Shown in pieces: positions 17,806 through 25,864 of a DNA stretch of 64,000 bases; position 1 is the stretch's first letter; each line of letters begins with the position of its first letter. Location of the stretch: contig JAJPYB010000008.1 of NCBI GenBank assembly GCA_021205185.1, forward strand, positions 1 through 64,000, given 5' to 3'. The notes below the pieces were generated by a model. That model was given only the letters and a program-made list of their open reading frames with translations, made no database searches and had not been told where the DNA came from. The translations under genes and the position numbers were made by a program. Source of the DNA: Ruminococcus sp. Lineage in GTDB: Bacteria > Bacillota > Clostridia > Oscillospirales > Ruminococcaceae.

Positions 17806-19377
17806 ATGACAGAGAATATCGAAAACACCAGCGAGGAGCTTTCTCAGGAAGAGGTCGGCAGCTTACGACAGATAAGAATCGACAAATTAACCGAGCTTCA
17901 AGCAAATGGCAAGGACCCGTTTAAGATTACAAAGTACGACGTTGACGCAAGCGCCTCGGAGCTTAAAAGCCGCTACGAGCAGGACGAAGCCAATGCAAAA
18001 GAGATTTCCGGCGACGACGAGCAAAAGCTCAAGGAAGAGCTTGACAAGCTAAAGGAGAAGAAAATCTCCTTCGCCGGAAGAATTATCAGCTGGCGAGATA
18101 TGGGAAAGGCAAACTTTATCGACGTTCAGGACCGCTCGGACAGAATGCAGGTTTATGTCAGGATGAACGACATTGGCGAGGAGCAATTCGCCGAATTTAA
18201 AAAGTGGGATATAGGAGATATTGTCGGAATCAAGGGCTTTGTTTTCAGAACTCGCCGTGGCGAGATTTCGGTTCACGCAGAGGAAATTACTCTTCTCTCA
18301 AAGTCGCTTTTGCCGTTACCTGAAAAATGGCACGGACTAAAGGACAGAGATCAGCGCTACCGCCAAAGATACACAGACCTTATTTGCAACCCTGACGTCC
18401 GCCAAACATTCATCAAACGTTCGCAGATTATAGCTTCTATCCGCCGTTATCTTGACGAAAAGGGCTTTATGGAGGTTGAAACGCCAATGCTCGTTTCAAA
18501 CGCAGGCGGCGCGGCGGCAAGACCTTTTGAAACCCACTACAACGCTCTCGACGAGGACGTAAAGCTCAGAATTTCTCTTGAGCTTTACCTGAAGCGCCTT
18601 ATTGTCGGAGGCTTAGAGCGAGTATACGAAATTGGTAGAGTTTTCAGAAACGAAGGCGTCGACACAAGGCATAACCCTGAGTTTACGCTGATGGAGCTTT
18701 ATCAGGCATACACCGACTATCACGGAATGATGAAGCTTACCGAAGACCTCTACCGCCACGTTGCAAACGAGGTTTTAGGCACAACTAAATTTGTCTACGG
18801 CGAGCACGAAATCGACTTCGGCAAGCCGTTTGAAAAAATGACTATGGTTGACGCCGTTAAAAAGTATTCGGGCGTTGACTTTACAACAGTTGAAACTCTC
18901 GAGCAGGCGAGAACGCTTGCCGACGAGCGAGGTATAGAATACAACCAAAATCACAAGAAGGGCGATATTTTAAATCTCTTCTTCGAGGAATACGTCGAGG
19001 AGCATCTGGTTCAGCCGACATTTATTATGGATCACCCTGTTGAAATCTCGCCGCTTACAAAGAAAAAGCCCGACAACCCAGACTACGTCGAGCGATTCGA
19101 GCTTTTCATCAACGGCTGGGAAATGTGCAACGCTTACTCTGAGCTTAACGATCCTATCGACCAGCGTGAGCGCTTTGCCGCTCAGGAGGAAATGCTAAAG
19201 CAGGGCAACGAGGAGGCCAACCACACGGACGAGGACTTCCTTCGCGCACTTGAAATCGGTATGCCGCCTACAGGCGGTATCGGCTACGGCATAGACAGGC
19301 TTGTTATGCTTCTTACAAATTCCGGCTCTATCCGAGACGTTTTACTCTTCCCGACGATGAGAAACATTGAGAAATGA
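17806..19377 (+). CDS. lysS: Lysyl-tRNA synthetase, class II
   Basis: A 523-residue class II enzyme that charges tRNA-Lys. The N-terminal anticodon-binding OB domain includes ISFAGRIISWRDMGKANFID. Motif 1 lies near KGFMEVETPMLVSNAGGAAA, motif 2 near RVYEIGRVFRNEGVDTRHNP, and motif 3 is GGIGYGIDRLVMLL. The N terminus has an acidic extension (TENIENTSEELSQEEVG). The last codons (FPTMRNIEK) lie inside the attachment site of the second element: the end PTMKTLY, more typical of LysRS, is found at 28386 on the far side. The element seems to have supplied a replacement 3' end. Confidence 0.96.
   Translation: MTENIENTSEELSQEEVGSLRQIRIDKLTELQANGKDPFKITKYDVDASASELKSRYEQDEANAKEISGDDEQKLKEELDKLKEKKISFAGRIISWRDMGKANFIDVQDRSDRMQVYVRMNDIGEEQFAEFKKWDIGDIVGIKGFVFRTRRGEISVHAEEITLLSKSLLPLPEKWHGLKDRDQRYRQRYTDLICNPDVRQTFIKRSQIIASIRRYLDEKGFMEVETPMLVSNAGGAAARPFETHYNALDEDVKLRISLELYLKRLIVGGLERVYEIGRVFRNEGVDTRHNPEFTLMELYQAYTDYHGMMKLTEDLYRHVANEVLGTTKFVYGEHEIDFGKPFEKMTMVDAVKKYSGVDFTTVETLEQARTLADERGIEYNQNHKKGDILNLFFEEYVEEHLVQPTFIMDHPVEISPLTKKKPDNPDYVERFELFINGWEMCNAYSELNDPIDQRERFAAQEEMLKQGNEEANHTDEDFLRALEIGMPPTGGIGYGIDRLVMLLTNSGSIRDVLLFPTMRNIEK
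19349..19360 (+). repeat. Candidate attL of the second element
   Basis: TCCCGACGATGA within the last codons of lysS is repeated exactly at 28384-28395, beyond the integrase. Direct repeats of this kind at a gene 3' end are the usual footprint of tyrosine-integrase insertion. Confidence 0.65.
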
Positions 19378-19523
19378 AGCCATTTTAAACGCCTTATTTC
19401 AAGCGGATTTTGCGATTGAGAAAAAAATCCCGTGAGCAATGAGAAAAAAACGAGAAAATTAACCAGCAACATCAAAAATTAACCGTATTGTATCTCGGCT
19501 TTCTCCTCTGGTGCAAACGTAAA

Positions 19524-19558
19524 GGGCTGTTATCCTCGGATAGCAGCCCTTTTTTGCA
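19524..19558 (+). terminator. Terminator downstream of lysS
   Basis: GGGCTGTTATCC/GGATAGCAGCCC stem followed by TTTTTT. Just after it, AGCAGCC/GGCTGCT (about 19573-19592) followed by a T-rich run on the minus strand would terminate the small minus-strand gene. Confidence 0.8.
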
Positions 19559-19592
19559 GAAAGAAAAGCAGCCCCGTAAGGCTGCTTTGCTG

Positions 19593-19757
19593 CTACCAGC
19601 ACATATAGAGCGCATCCAGCTGCGACACGATCTGACTGATGTTCTGTTTCTCGCTTTCTGAAAGCTTGTTTTTCTTCAGATATTCCTGCATCATGTCCTG
19701 AAGCGTGTCAATCTCCCGGCGCGACTCAATGACGATTTTGTCTCGATCCAGTCTCAT
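19593..19757 (-). CDS. Small coiled-coil-like hypothetical protein
   Basis: A 54-residue helical protein (MRLDRDKIVIESRREIDTLQ, then MMQEYLKKNKLSESEKQN and SQLDALYMCW). It is rich in charged heptad-like residues, but I do not recognise the family. ATG 19757 was chosen because AAAGGAG lies 10 bp upstream; a longer frame to 19814 lacks a ribosome site. It lies between the attL site and the Rep origin region, opposite to rep, and might be an excisionase-like or copy-control factor, which is only a guess. Confidence 0.55.
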   Translation of the reverse strand: MRLDRDKIVIESRREIDTLQDMMQEYLKKNKLSESEKQNISQIVSQLDALYMCW

Positions 19758-19889
19758 AAACCAGTATCTCCTTTCATTTTGCTCCCCTTGATAATACACC
19801 CGTGAGCGGCGCAAGCCGCGATTTCTCTTTCCGGTGACGAAAAAGAAAATGCGGAGTGATATAACAGTGGACGTTTTCTGCTGTATTCG

Positions 19890-20088
19890 CTCGCCCGACA
19901 GGGCGAGCCGTAACGGTATATCTTTTAAATATCCCGTTACGGTATTTCACAAAAACATGCCTTACAGTATATATCAAAGAGTGTATAGGGGGGTTATTTA
20001 TTCCCCTTAGCGCGCGGGCGGCAGGGCTTGTCAATGCCGCCCCGCGGTTGCCGAATCCTCGGAAACCCCGGATTTATACGGGGTTTTC
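19890..20088. repeat. Hairpin cluster upstream of rep, candidate rolling-circle origin
   Basis: Four consecutive inverted repeats: CTCGCCC/GGGCGAG (19890-19907), CCGTAACGG/CCGTTACGG with extra pairs (19908-19942), CGCGGGCGGCA/TGCCGCCCCGCG (20013-20046) and GGAAACCCCG/CGGGGTTTTC (20061-20088). Such dense folding is typical of double- or single-strand origins of rolling-circle replicons, and also of oriT. The 532 bp from 19758 to 20289 hold no gene. Confidence 0.55.
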
Positions 20089-20137
20089 GAGCTATCTGCC
20101 CCCAGCTGGCTTGCATGAAAAAACCGCTAAAATCCGT

Positions 20138-20270
20138 GGGGATAATAAGAGGGATAATATGGGGATAATATGGGGATAATTAAAAACTTTCTCTAAAAAT
20201 ATTCGATGATCCTATTGACTGTGAATTTTAATTATGCTATATTATCCCCGTGATAATTTTAATTATCCCT
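20138..20270. repeat. GGGGATAAT repeats upstream of rep
   Basis: Direct copies of (G)GGGATAAT occur at 20138, 20151, 20161 and 20172, with inverted ATTATCCC copies at 20241 and 20262. They surround the rep promoter, so they could bind Rep or a repressor. Confidence 0.65.
20215..20243 (+). promoter_or_regulatory. Promoter of rep
   Basis: TTGACT (20215-20220), 17-bp spacer, TATATT (20238-20243). The -10 box runs into an inverted ATTATCCCC repeat, consistent with autoregulation. Confidence 0.75.
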
Positions 20271-20289
20271 ATAGTAAAGGAGGCTGCAT

Positions 20290-21951
20290 ATGGCAAGGAC
20301 AGAAGCGACGCTGGGTCATGTGATGATTACGCAGGATTTCCAGACTATGCATTGGGATTGGACGGATCCGAGAGAAGTACAGGCATTACAGTCGAAAGAT
20401 GTCCGGCTTATAGGTGAGATTATCATAGAGAAGCTTGAAGCGGCAGGCATGGTTGTCGAGGACTTTTACGGGGTGCGTCATGATAAGGATGTCCATGAAG
20501 TCTGGAGCGAAGTGGACAAGATGATGATTGTGGATTACAAAACGGATCACGGACATTACCTTTCACATTTCGCAAAAGGCAAAGGCGGTACGATTGCTGA
20601 GATTGCCGTTGCTATCGGGCTTGAACCGCAGTTCATTGAGAAGCCTAAGCGCGGGCGTTACAGTTATGAGAATATGGTTGCATACCTTACGCACGTTAAG
20701 TACGATGATAAGGATAAGCATAATTACGATCCGCATGAAGTGGTGACGCTTCGCGGATATGATTATATGTCTTATTATATGGAGCATCTTGATTCGTGGC
20801 AGAAGGCGAAGGCTACTATAAAGGTGAAGAAGGTGAAAGCTGATATTGACTGGCTGGAGACTGAGATTTTGGAAGGCCGGATCAGCAAGTCGCAGGTTAT
20901 GCTTACGAATGAATACTACGAGATTTACGCCCGTAATAAGCGCCGCTGTGAAGATGCGTTTAGCACATGGGGTGAGCGGAAAGCTTACAGAGTGATACAG
21001 GCGATAGACAACGGGGAGTTCAAGATTTCGGTTTTCTTCATAACAGGAAAGTCTCATTCCGGAAAGAGTATGTTCACGGATAATCTGGTTAAGCGTATCA
21101 AGAAGAAAGCCAAAGAAGAAACCGGGGAAGATTGGACGGATTGCTCGGTTGCTTCGAAGAATCCGCTTGATGATTATACGGGCGATGAGATTATTATTAT
21201 GGACGATTTGCGCGGAATGTCAATGACTGCATCTGACTGGCTGAAACTGCTCGATCCGGACAGGGCAAGTATGATGTCCGCCCGCTATAATAATAAGCGT
21301 GTTGCATCGCGTGTGATTATTATAAACAGTGAGAAGGATGTTCTTGAGTTTTTCTATTATATGAAGGGTGCCGGGAGCGCTCTTGAGGAAGCGATGGATC
21401 AGTTTCTGCGCCGGATTATGTGCCGCGTTGTTGTTTATAGGGTTCCAAACGCAGATTTCCGACGAGTTACGATTTCCAATATGCAGGAGACGGAAAACGC
21501 TATGGTGAAGAGTTTGGGATACGATAAGTATACGCATGAACATAATTCCGTGACTGTGCATCATGATTATTTGGTAGCGCCTAATACGAATAACATGGAC
21601 TATGACGATGCTATTGAATATCTGACGACGGTGGTTGGCATTAACAATAACTGGTGTTCAGAAGATTCGCTTATTGAGATTGGCCATACGTTGGAAACGC
21701 CTATCTGTGATATGTCGTCGGAATGGATTATTTCCACTATAAGCTCATTGGAAAAAGAAGTCGCTGAGCTTGAGTATAGGGTATGCGAACATAACAGGTC
21801 GGAGCGGCCTGAAATTTACAAAAAGATTGAAGCATATCATCAGCAGATTGCTGCGTTAAATGCTGAAATGGTTTCGCGATGTGAAGAAGAGGGGGGAAGA
21901 ACCCGATTTTGCAGAATATGGTTTAGATTTGAAACCTGTGAAACCAGATGA
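20290..21951 (+). CDS. rep: Rolling-circle Rep with HUH endonuclease and SF3 helicase domains
   Basis: A 553-residue initiator. The N-terminal endonuclease domain looks like the pMV158-type Rep family: motif 1 FYGVRHDKD (59-67), metal-binding motif DHGHYLSHF (86-94, H87 and H89) and motif 3 MVAYLTH with a catalytic tyrosine candidate Y132. A superfamily 3 helicase follows, with Walker A GKSHSGKS (253-260) and Walker B-like EIIIMDDL. The combination is that of CRESS-virus and pCRESS plasmid Reps. A run of six G at 21891-21896 near the end may be a frameshift: with five G the tail would read EEPDFAEYGLDLKPVKPDEN and end at 21958. The start has AAAGGAGG. Confidence 0.88.
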   Translation: MARTEATLGHVMITQDFQTMHWDWTDPREVQALQSKDVRLIGEIIIEKLEAAGMVVEDFYGVRHDKDVHEVWSEVDKMMIVDYKTDHGHYLSHFAKGKGGTIAEIAVAIGLEPQFIEKPKRGRYSYENMVAYLTHVKYDDKDKHNYDPHEVVTLRGYDYMSYYMEHLDSWQKAKATIKVKKVKADIDWLETEILEGRISKSQVMLTNEYYEIYARNKRRCEDAFSTWGERKAYRVIQAIDNGEFKISVFFITGKSHSGKSMFTDNLVKRIKKKAKEETGEDWTDCSVASKNPLDDYTGDEIIIMDDLRGMSMTASDWLKLLDPDRASMMSARYNNKRVASRVIIINSEKDVLEFFYYMKGAGSALEEAMDQFLRRIMCRVVVYRVPNADFRRVTISNMQETENAMVKSLGYDKYTHEHNSVTVHHDYLVAPNTNNMDYDDAIEYLTTVVGINNNWCSEDSLIEIGHTLETPICDMSSEWIISTISSLEKEVAELEYRVCEHNRSERPEIYKKIEAYHQQIAALNAEMVSRCEEEGGRTRFCRIWFRFETCETR

Positions 21952-22016
21952 AAATTGAGGGATTGCGTTATTGAGGATTTAATTGGTTTTAGCCGTCGGC
22001 AGACCCCTCGGAGAGT

Positions 22017-22079
22017 CCACTAAAAAATGTCCCAGACAGTTTTACGTAGTAAAATTGTCCGGGACATTTTTATTAGTGG
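22017..22079. terminator. 63-nt near-perfect palindrome between rep and the relaxase gene
   Basis: CCACTAA...TTAGTGG enclose AAAAATGTCCCAGACAG and its partner, nearly 30 paired bases with only a 3-nt loop and two imperfect pairs. It would terminate rep transcription, but its size also suits a single-strand origin or oriT just upstream of the relaxase. Confidence 0.7.
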
Positions 22080-22173
22080 AGCTAATAAAAGACACCGCGA
22101 TAAAAATGTACAGAAGTGGGGTTGCGTTCTGATGATTTTGTGTTATTTTGTATTTAAAGGCAGGTGATTTATA

Positions 22174-23619
22174 ATGCAGACAGTGGTTACGACAAGCCGT
22201 GTTCATGGATACGGCGGGCCGGACTATGTGCATGTTACGGATGATAAGGTGAGGGCGAAAGAGCCGCATGTGTTTCCGGAACTTGGAGCAAACGAAGCGT
22301 GGAAAAAGGGAAGTCCGGAGCAGACTTACAAGGAACTGTTTGACGATGACATCATTGAGTACAATAAGGGTAAAAAGCCGAGCAGACAGATAGACGGATA
22401 CAGGGGATACATGGAAAAAGTGAAAGCCGATACGCGCGGAAAGCTTGCAACGAAACGGGGGAAAAACGGACAGCGGATCGTGGATACAAGCGTGGAAAAA
22501 GGGAAAAAGCTTTATTACGAACTGGTTGTTTCCGTCGGCAATACGGTAGACCGTCAGAAGGATGCGGACGGGCATATCATGTATGACGATGCGGATCATC
22601 TGATTATGCCGGGGAGACTGCCGGAAGCACTCAATAGAGCCGTGTGCCTTAAGTATTTCCAGACTTTTGAGCAGCGGAACCCGCATATGCGGATTATGAC
22701 GGCGAATTACCACTGTGACGAGGGATTCAGGAATAACCGGGGAGTGCTCGAGCAGGATACGGAGCATCTGTCGATCTTATATGTTCCATATGCAGACGGG
22801 GGCAAGACGGGTCTCGCGCACCAGAACAGTATCGGGAAAGCACTAAAGCAGCAGGGATATGACAGATACGATGAATGGCAGAAGGCGGAGCGTGATTATA
22901 TCGAGCAGCTGACGCGCGATCTGGCGCCGCAGTATGGGATTGATGTAGAGTTTGTGCATCCGGTTCAGGACAGGCAGCGCGAAGCCACTCCGGATGATCC
23001 GCGTGAGTTTAAGGCGTTTCAGGACGAGAAGGCGGCGGTTGCGGAAGCATGGGCAGACGTGCGCACAGCACAGAGGGAAGCGCAGGAGAAAACGCAGGAA
23101 GCCTCTGACCGCGAACAGAACGCTGCAGAACGTGAGCAGCAGATGGATGCGGAGGTACAGAGCCAGGTCGCCGCACTGCGTAAACAGATGGACGAGGAGA
23201 ACGAGAAGGAGCTTGCAAAGGAAAAAGAAAAACTGAAAGCACAGAATGCATCCGAAATGCAGGATATGCGCGAAGAAATGGACAAGCTGAAAGCCAGTGT
23301 TGATGCAATTCCGTCAGTGGACACGGATTCATACGAATACAGCCAGAAGGTGACTGGCACTGTCAGGCAGCAGCTTAACGCGCCGCTGACGAGAAACGGA
23401 CAGCCATGGAAATATCAGGACGGTCGTCCGGTGACAATCTGGAGCCAGTACGGCCGGCAGATTACAAATGCCGTGCAGAGTGCGCTGATATTGAACGGGG
23501 ACGATGATCCGCGGAAAAAGACAGTGGTGTCAAAGCAGACAATACAGAAGGATATACAGAGATTCAATGAAAAGTTTGGAACGCAGCAGGAGCAGGAAGG
23601 AGAATACGAGCCTTCATAA
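22174..23619 (+). CDS. MobV-like relaxase / plasmid recombination protein
   Basis: A 481-residue mobilisation protein. The relaxase part contains MRIMTANYHCDEGF with H180 and D182/E183, and EHLSILYVPYADGGKTGL with H198, followed by SIGKALKQQGYDRYDEW, the usual order in MobV/Pre-type proteins. Residues about 280-380 form a long charged coiled coil (Glu-, Gln- and Lys-rich). The last part, RQQLNAPLTRNGQPWKYQDG, is unassigned. It would nick at an oriT and allow transfer with a helper conjugative system, since no transfer genes are present. The final H-x-H pair of the motif is not clear, so the catalytic set is incomplete by eye. Confidence 0.78.
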   Translation: MQTVVTTSRVHGYGGPDYVHVTDDKVRAKEPHVFPELGANEAWKKGSPEQTYKELFDDDIIEYNKGKKPSRQIDGYRGYMEKVKADTRGKLATKRGKNGQRIVDTSVEKGKKLYYELVVSVGNTVDRQKDADGHIMYDDADHLIMPGRLPEALNRAVCLKYFQTFEQRNPHMRIMTANYHCDEGFRNNRGVLEQDTEHLSILYVPYADGGKTGLAHQNSIGKALKQQGYDRYDEWQKAERDYIEQLTRDLAPQYGIDVEFVHPVQDRQREATPDDPREFKAFQDEKAAVAEAWADVRTAQREAQEKTQEASDREQNAAEREQQMDAEVQSQVAALRKQMDEENEKELAKEKEKLKAQNASEMQDMREEMDKLKASVDAIPSVDTDSYEYSQKVTGTVRQQLNAPLTRNGQPWKYQDGRPVTIWSQYGRQITNAVQSALILNGDDDPRKKTVVSKQTIQKDIQRFNEKFGTQQEQEGEYEPS

Positions 23620-23679
23620 AAATGCCAGTTCCCGCAAAGATACAATCCCCTTCAAAAATATCTCAAATAATGCCCTGAA

Positions 23680-23709
23680 AACGCCCTTGGAATCAATCCC
23701 AAGGGCGTT
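23680..23709 (+). terminator. Terminator after the relaxase gene
   Basis: AACGCCCTTGG/CCAAGGGCGTT stem of 11 bp with a 7-nt loop, followed by TTAACGTGTTTTT. The interval 23620-23910 holds otherwise only the promoter of the next operon. Confidence 0.65.
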
Positions 23710-23839
23710 TAACGTGTTTTTATACGTCGAAGACGTTCTGAAGCATTTTACGGCATGAAAACGGGTATTTTCATATGAGGGCGGCTGCGCCGCCGATGGT
23801 CTGCACGATCGGCAGGGGCATACAGCAGGAAAAGTCCTG

Positions 23840-23877
23840 TTGAAATATCCGTCTGTTTGTGATACACTTAGTCACAG
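23840..23877 (+). promoter_or_regulatory. Promoter and operator of the RM operon
   Basis: TTGAAA (23840-23845), 17-bp spacer, TACACT (23863-23868). An inverted repeat TGTGA...TCACA (23859-23877) covers the -10 box and might be the binding site of the RHH protein. Confidence 0.5.
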
Positions 23878-23910
23878 AAGCACAGATAAACGTGATTAAG
23901 AGGTGAAATT

Positions 23911-24069
23911 ATGGCAGACAAAAATACGGTCAATTTAACGATTGTGTTGACGAAGGAAGAACGGAAAGCCTTGAAGCTGCTTGCGCTGGAACAGGATATT
24001 TCGGTATCTGCGCTGATCCGGCAGTGGTTGCAGGAACATCAGGAGAATGAGGTGAAAGACAATGGCTAA
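23911..24069 (+). CDS. Ribbon-helix-helix DNA-binding protein
   Basis: A 52-residue protein with the RHH/CopG pattern: a beta strand NTVNLTIVLTKEERKALKLL followed by two helices (ALEQDISVSALIRQWLQEHQ). RHH dimers bind short operators and often regulate their own operon. The stop codon overlaps the start of the restriction-modification gene by 8 bp, so it is translationally linked and may control expression of that system. It is not an obvious toxin-antitoxin partner since no toxin is adjacent. Confidence 0.75.
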   Translation: MADKNTVNLTIVLTKEERKALKLLALEQDISVSALIRQWLQEHQENEVKDNG

Positions 24070-25864
24070 AAACTTAACAGAAGATGCCGTGTGCGATATG
24101 GCACGAGACATTTTAGGTTTAGCTGATACTGATGATGTGCGTGCTGGGGTCGGTCAGCTTACAACCTTCAATCAGTTTGGATTTTCCGGTGCGGCTGATA
24201 AGCCGGATGGATGGTATCTCCCGAAAAACAGAAACGAAGTGGCTGTTATTCTCGAAACAAAAGGTTCATCTGTTCAATTAAAACAGCCACAGGTAGACGA
24301 GATATTGAAGAATGTTCATATTGCGCAGTCTCAATATGAAAAAGTCGTTGGCATTCTATATAATAGTGAAGATGTTCGAGTATTTAAGGGTGATAAGGAA
24401 GTACGGACTGCTGCTATGCTTCAAAGGGTTAGTTATTATTTATCTCTCTTTACAGTGGACAAAATTGACAAGGAGCGTATATATTCACTGACGGCGAAGA
24501 TTAATAATTGTTTGCATTTCGAGTTCGGAATTAAGAGTCTGTATCATCGAATGATTTTTACGGCTTGTGCCTTAGTTGCGGAGCGGTATGGCGCTGGTTT
24601 AAATCGGCTGAAAGACTTAGGATATTCGACTTTTCATACGGCGATCCATTCCACTCTTTCCAAGTCGCTTGCAAAGAGCCGCAGCCAGAATATGAAGATC
24701 GATATTCTGCTTGAAGAGTATTCAGATATCAAGATGAATACTACGGACAACCAGAACGCCATTAATGATTTTATCGACTGGGTTGTTGAGATATCTGAAT
24801 GCGTCAATTCCAATGAATGGCGCGGTGAAGACGTTATGGGTATTTTCTTTAACGAATTTAACCGTTACAAAAAGAAATCCGAATCCGGACAGGTGTTTAC
24901 GCCGGAGCATATTACAGATTTTATATATAAGATTCTTGAAGTTAATATGGACGATCGGGTATTGGATGCAACTTGTGGTTCCGGCGGTTTCCTTGTGAAA
25001 GCCATGGCAAATATGATTCATGAAGCTGGTGGAATGGAGACTGCGAAAGCAACTGAGATTAAGTCACAACAGCTATATGGAATCGAGTTTGACCGCGAGA
25101 TTTTTGCCCTTGCGTGCGCAAATATGCTGATACATAAGGACGGCAAAACGAATCTGGAGCAGATGGATACCCGGACGGAAGCTGCTTGCGATTGGATGAA
25201 ATCTAAGCATATCACAAAAGTGATGATGAATCCGCCTTACGAAAATAAATATGGCTGTATGACGATTGTTGAAAATGTATTGGATAGCGTTGAACCGCAT
25301 ACGATGTGCGCGTTCATTCTTCCTGATAAGAGGCTGGAAAAAGCGAGTAAGGTGCAAATGAAGCGCATTTTGAAACATCATCGTTTGCGAAAAGTTATTA
25401 AGCTTCCGGAAGATTTATTCTTCAATGTCGGAGTGACAACGAGTATATTTGTCTTTGAGTCCGGAGTCGCACAAGCTGGAAAAGAGTTTTTCGCTTGCTA
25501 TATGGAGTCCGATGGATTGGCGACAGTGAAAAACAAAGGACGCCATGATATATATGGAAAATGGGCGGATATAGAAGCGCGGTGGGTAGATGTCGTTTTA
25601 AAACAATCAGGCGATACCACGTGCCAGTGGATAAATCCAGCAGAGCATTTATCGTATCAAGTGCCGCAGAAGCCTTTTGAAATCAGCGAGGAAGATTTCA
25701 GAAAAACCGCTATGGATTATCTAATGTTCCAGAGGGGCATTGATACAAAACAGTTTAATGATAGTTTGCTGAGTACAATGTTGTATTCGAGTCAGGTAAA
25801 TGATGGTGAAGAGTCAGTATCAGTGGTTATGAAGAAGGGTGGTACTGTAGATGATGGAAACTGA
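24062..25864 (+). CDS. BcgI-like restriction-methylation subunit (nuclease fused to N6-adenine methylase)
   Basis: A 600-residue fusion. The N-terminal part carries a probable PD-(D/E)xK nuclease: KPDGWYLPKNRNEVAVILET with D49, and ETK with E65 and K67. The helical middle leads to a type I-like methylase with GQVFTPEHITDF (276-287), the SAM motif LDATCGSGGF (301-310) and catalytic NPPY (390-393). A separate specificity subunit follows, overlapping by 14 bp. This is the arrangement of BcgI-like type IIB/IIG systems, in which one subunit cuts and methylates and the other recognises DNA. No ATP-dependent HsdR is present. Confidence 0.85.
   Translation: MAKNLTEDAVCDMARDILGLADTDDVRAGVGQLTTFNQFGFSGAADKPDGWYLPKNRNEVAVILETKGSSVQLKQPQVDEILKNVHIAQSQYEKVVGILYNSEDVRVFKGDKEVRTAAMLQRVSYYLSLFTVDKIDKERIYSLTAKINNCLHFEFGIKSLYHRMIFTACALVAERYGAGLNRLKDLGYSTFHTAIHSTLSKSLAKSRSQNMKIDILLEEYSDIKMNTTDNQNAINDFIDWVVEISECVNSNEWRGEDVMGIFFNEFNRYKKKSESGQVFTPEHITDFIYKILEVNMDDRVLDATCGSGGFLVKAMANMIHEAGGMETAKATEIKSQQLYGIEFDREIFALACANMLIHKDGKTNLEQMDTRTEAACDWMKSKHITKVMMNPPYENKYGCMTIVENVLDSVEPHTMCAFILPDKRLEKASKVQMKRILKHHRLRKVIKLPEDLFFNVGVTTSIFVFESGVAQAGKEFFACYMESDGLATVKNKGRHDIYGKWADIEARWVDVVLKQSGDTTCQWINPAEHLSYQVPQKPFEISEEDFRKTAMDYLMFQRGIDTKQFNDSLLSTMLYSSQVNDGEESVSVVMKKGGTVDDGN

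Noticed and set aside
23911-24069. RHH protein as a toxin-antitoxin partner
   Set aside because: No toxin-sized gene adjoins it; it overlaps the RM gene instead.
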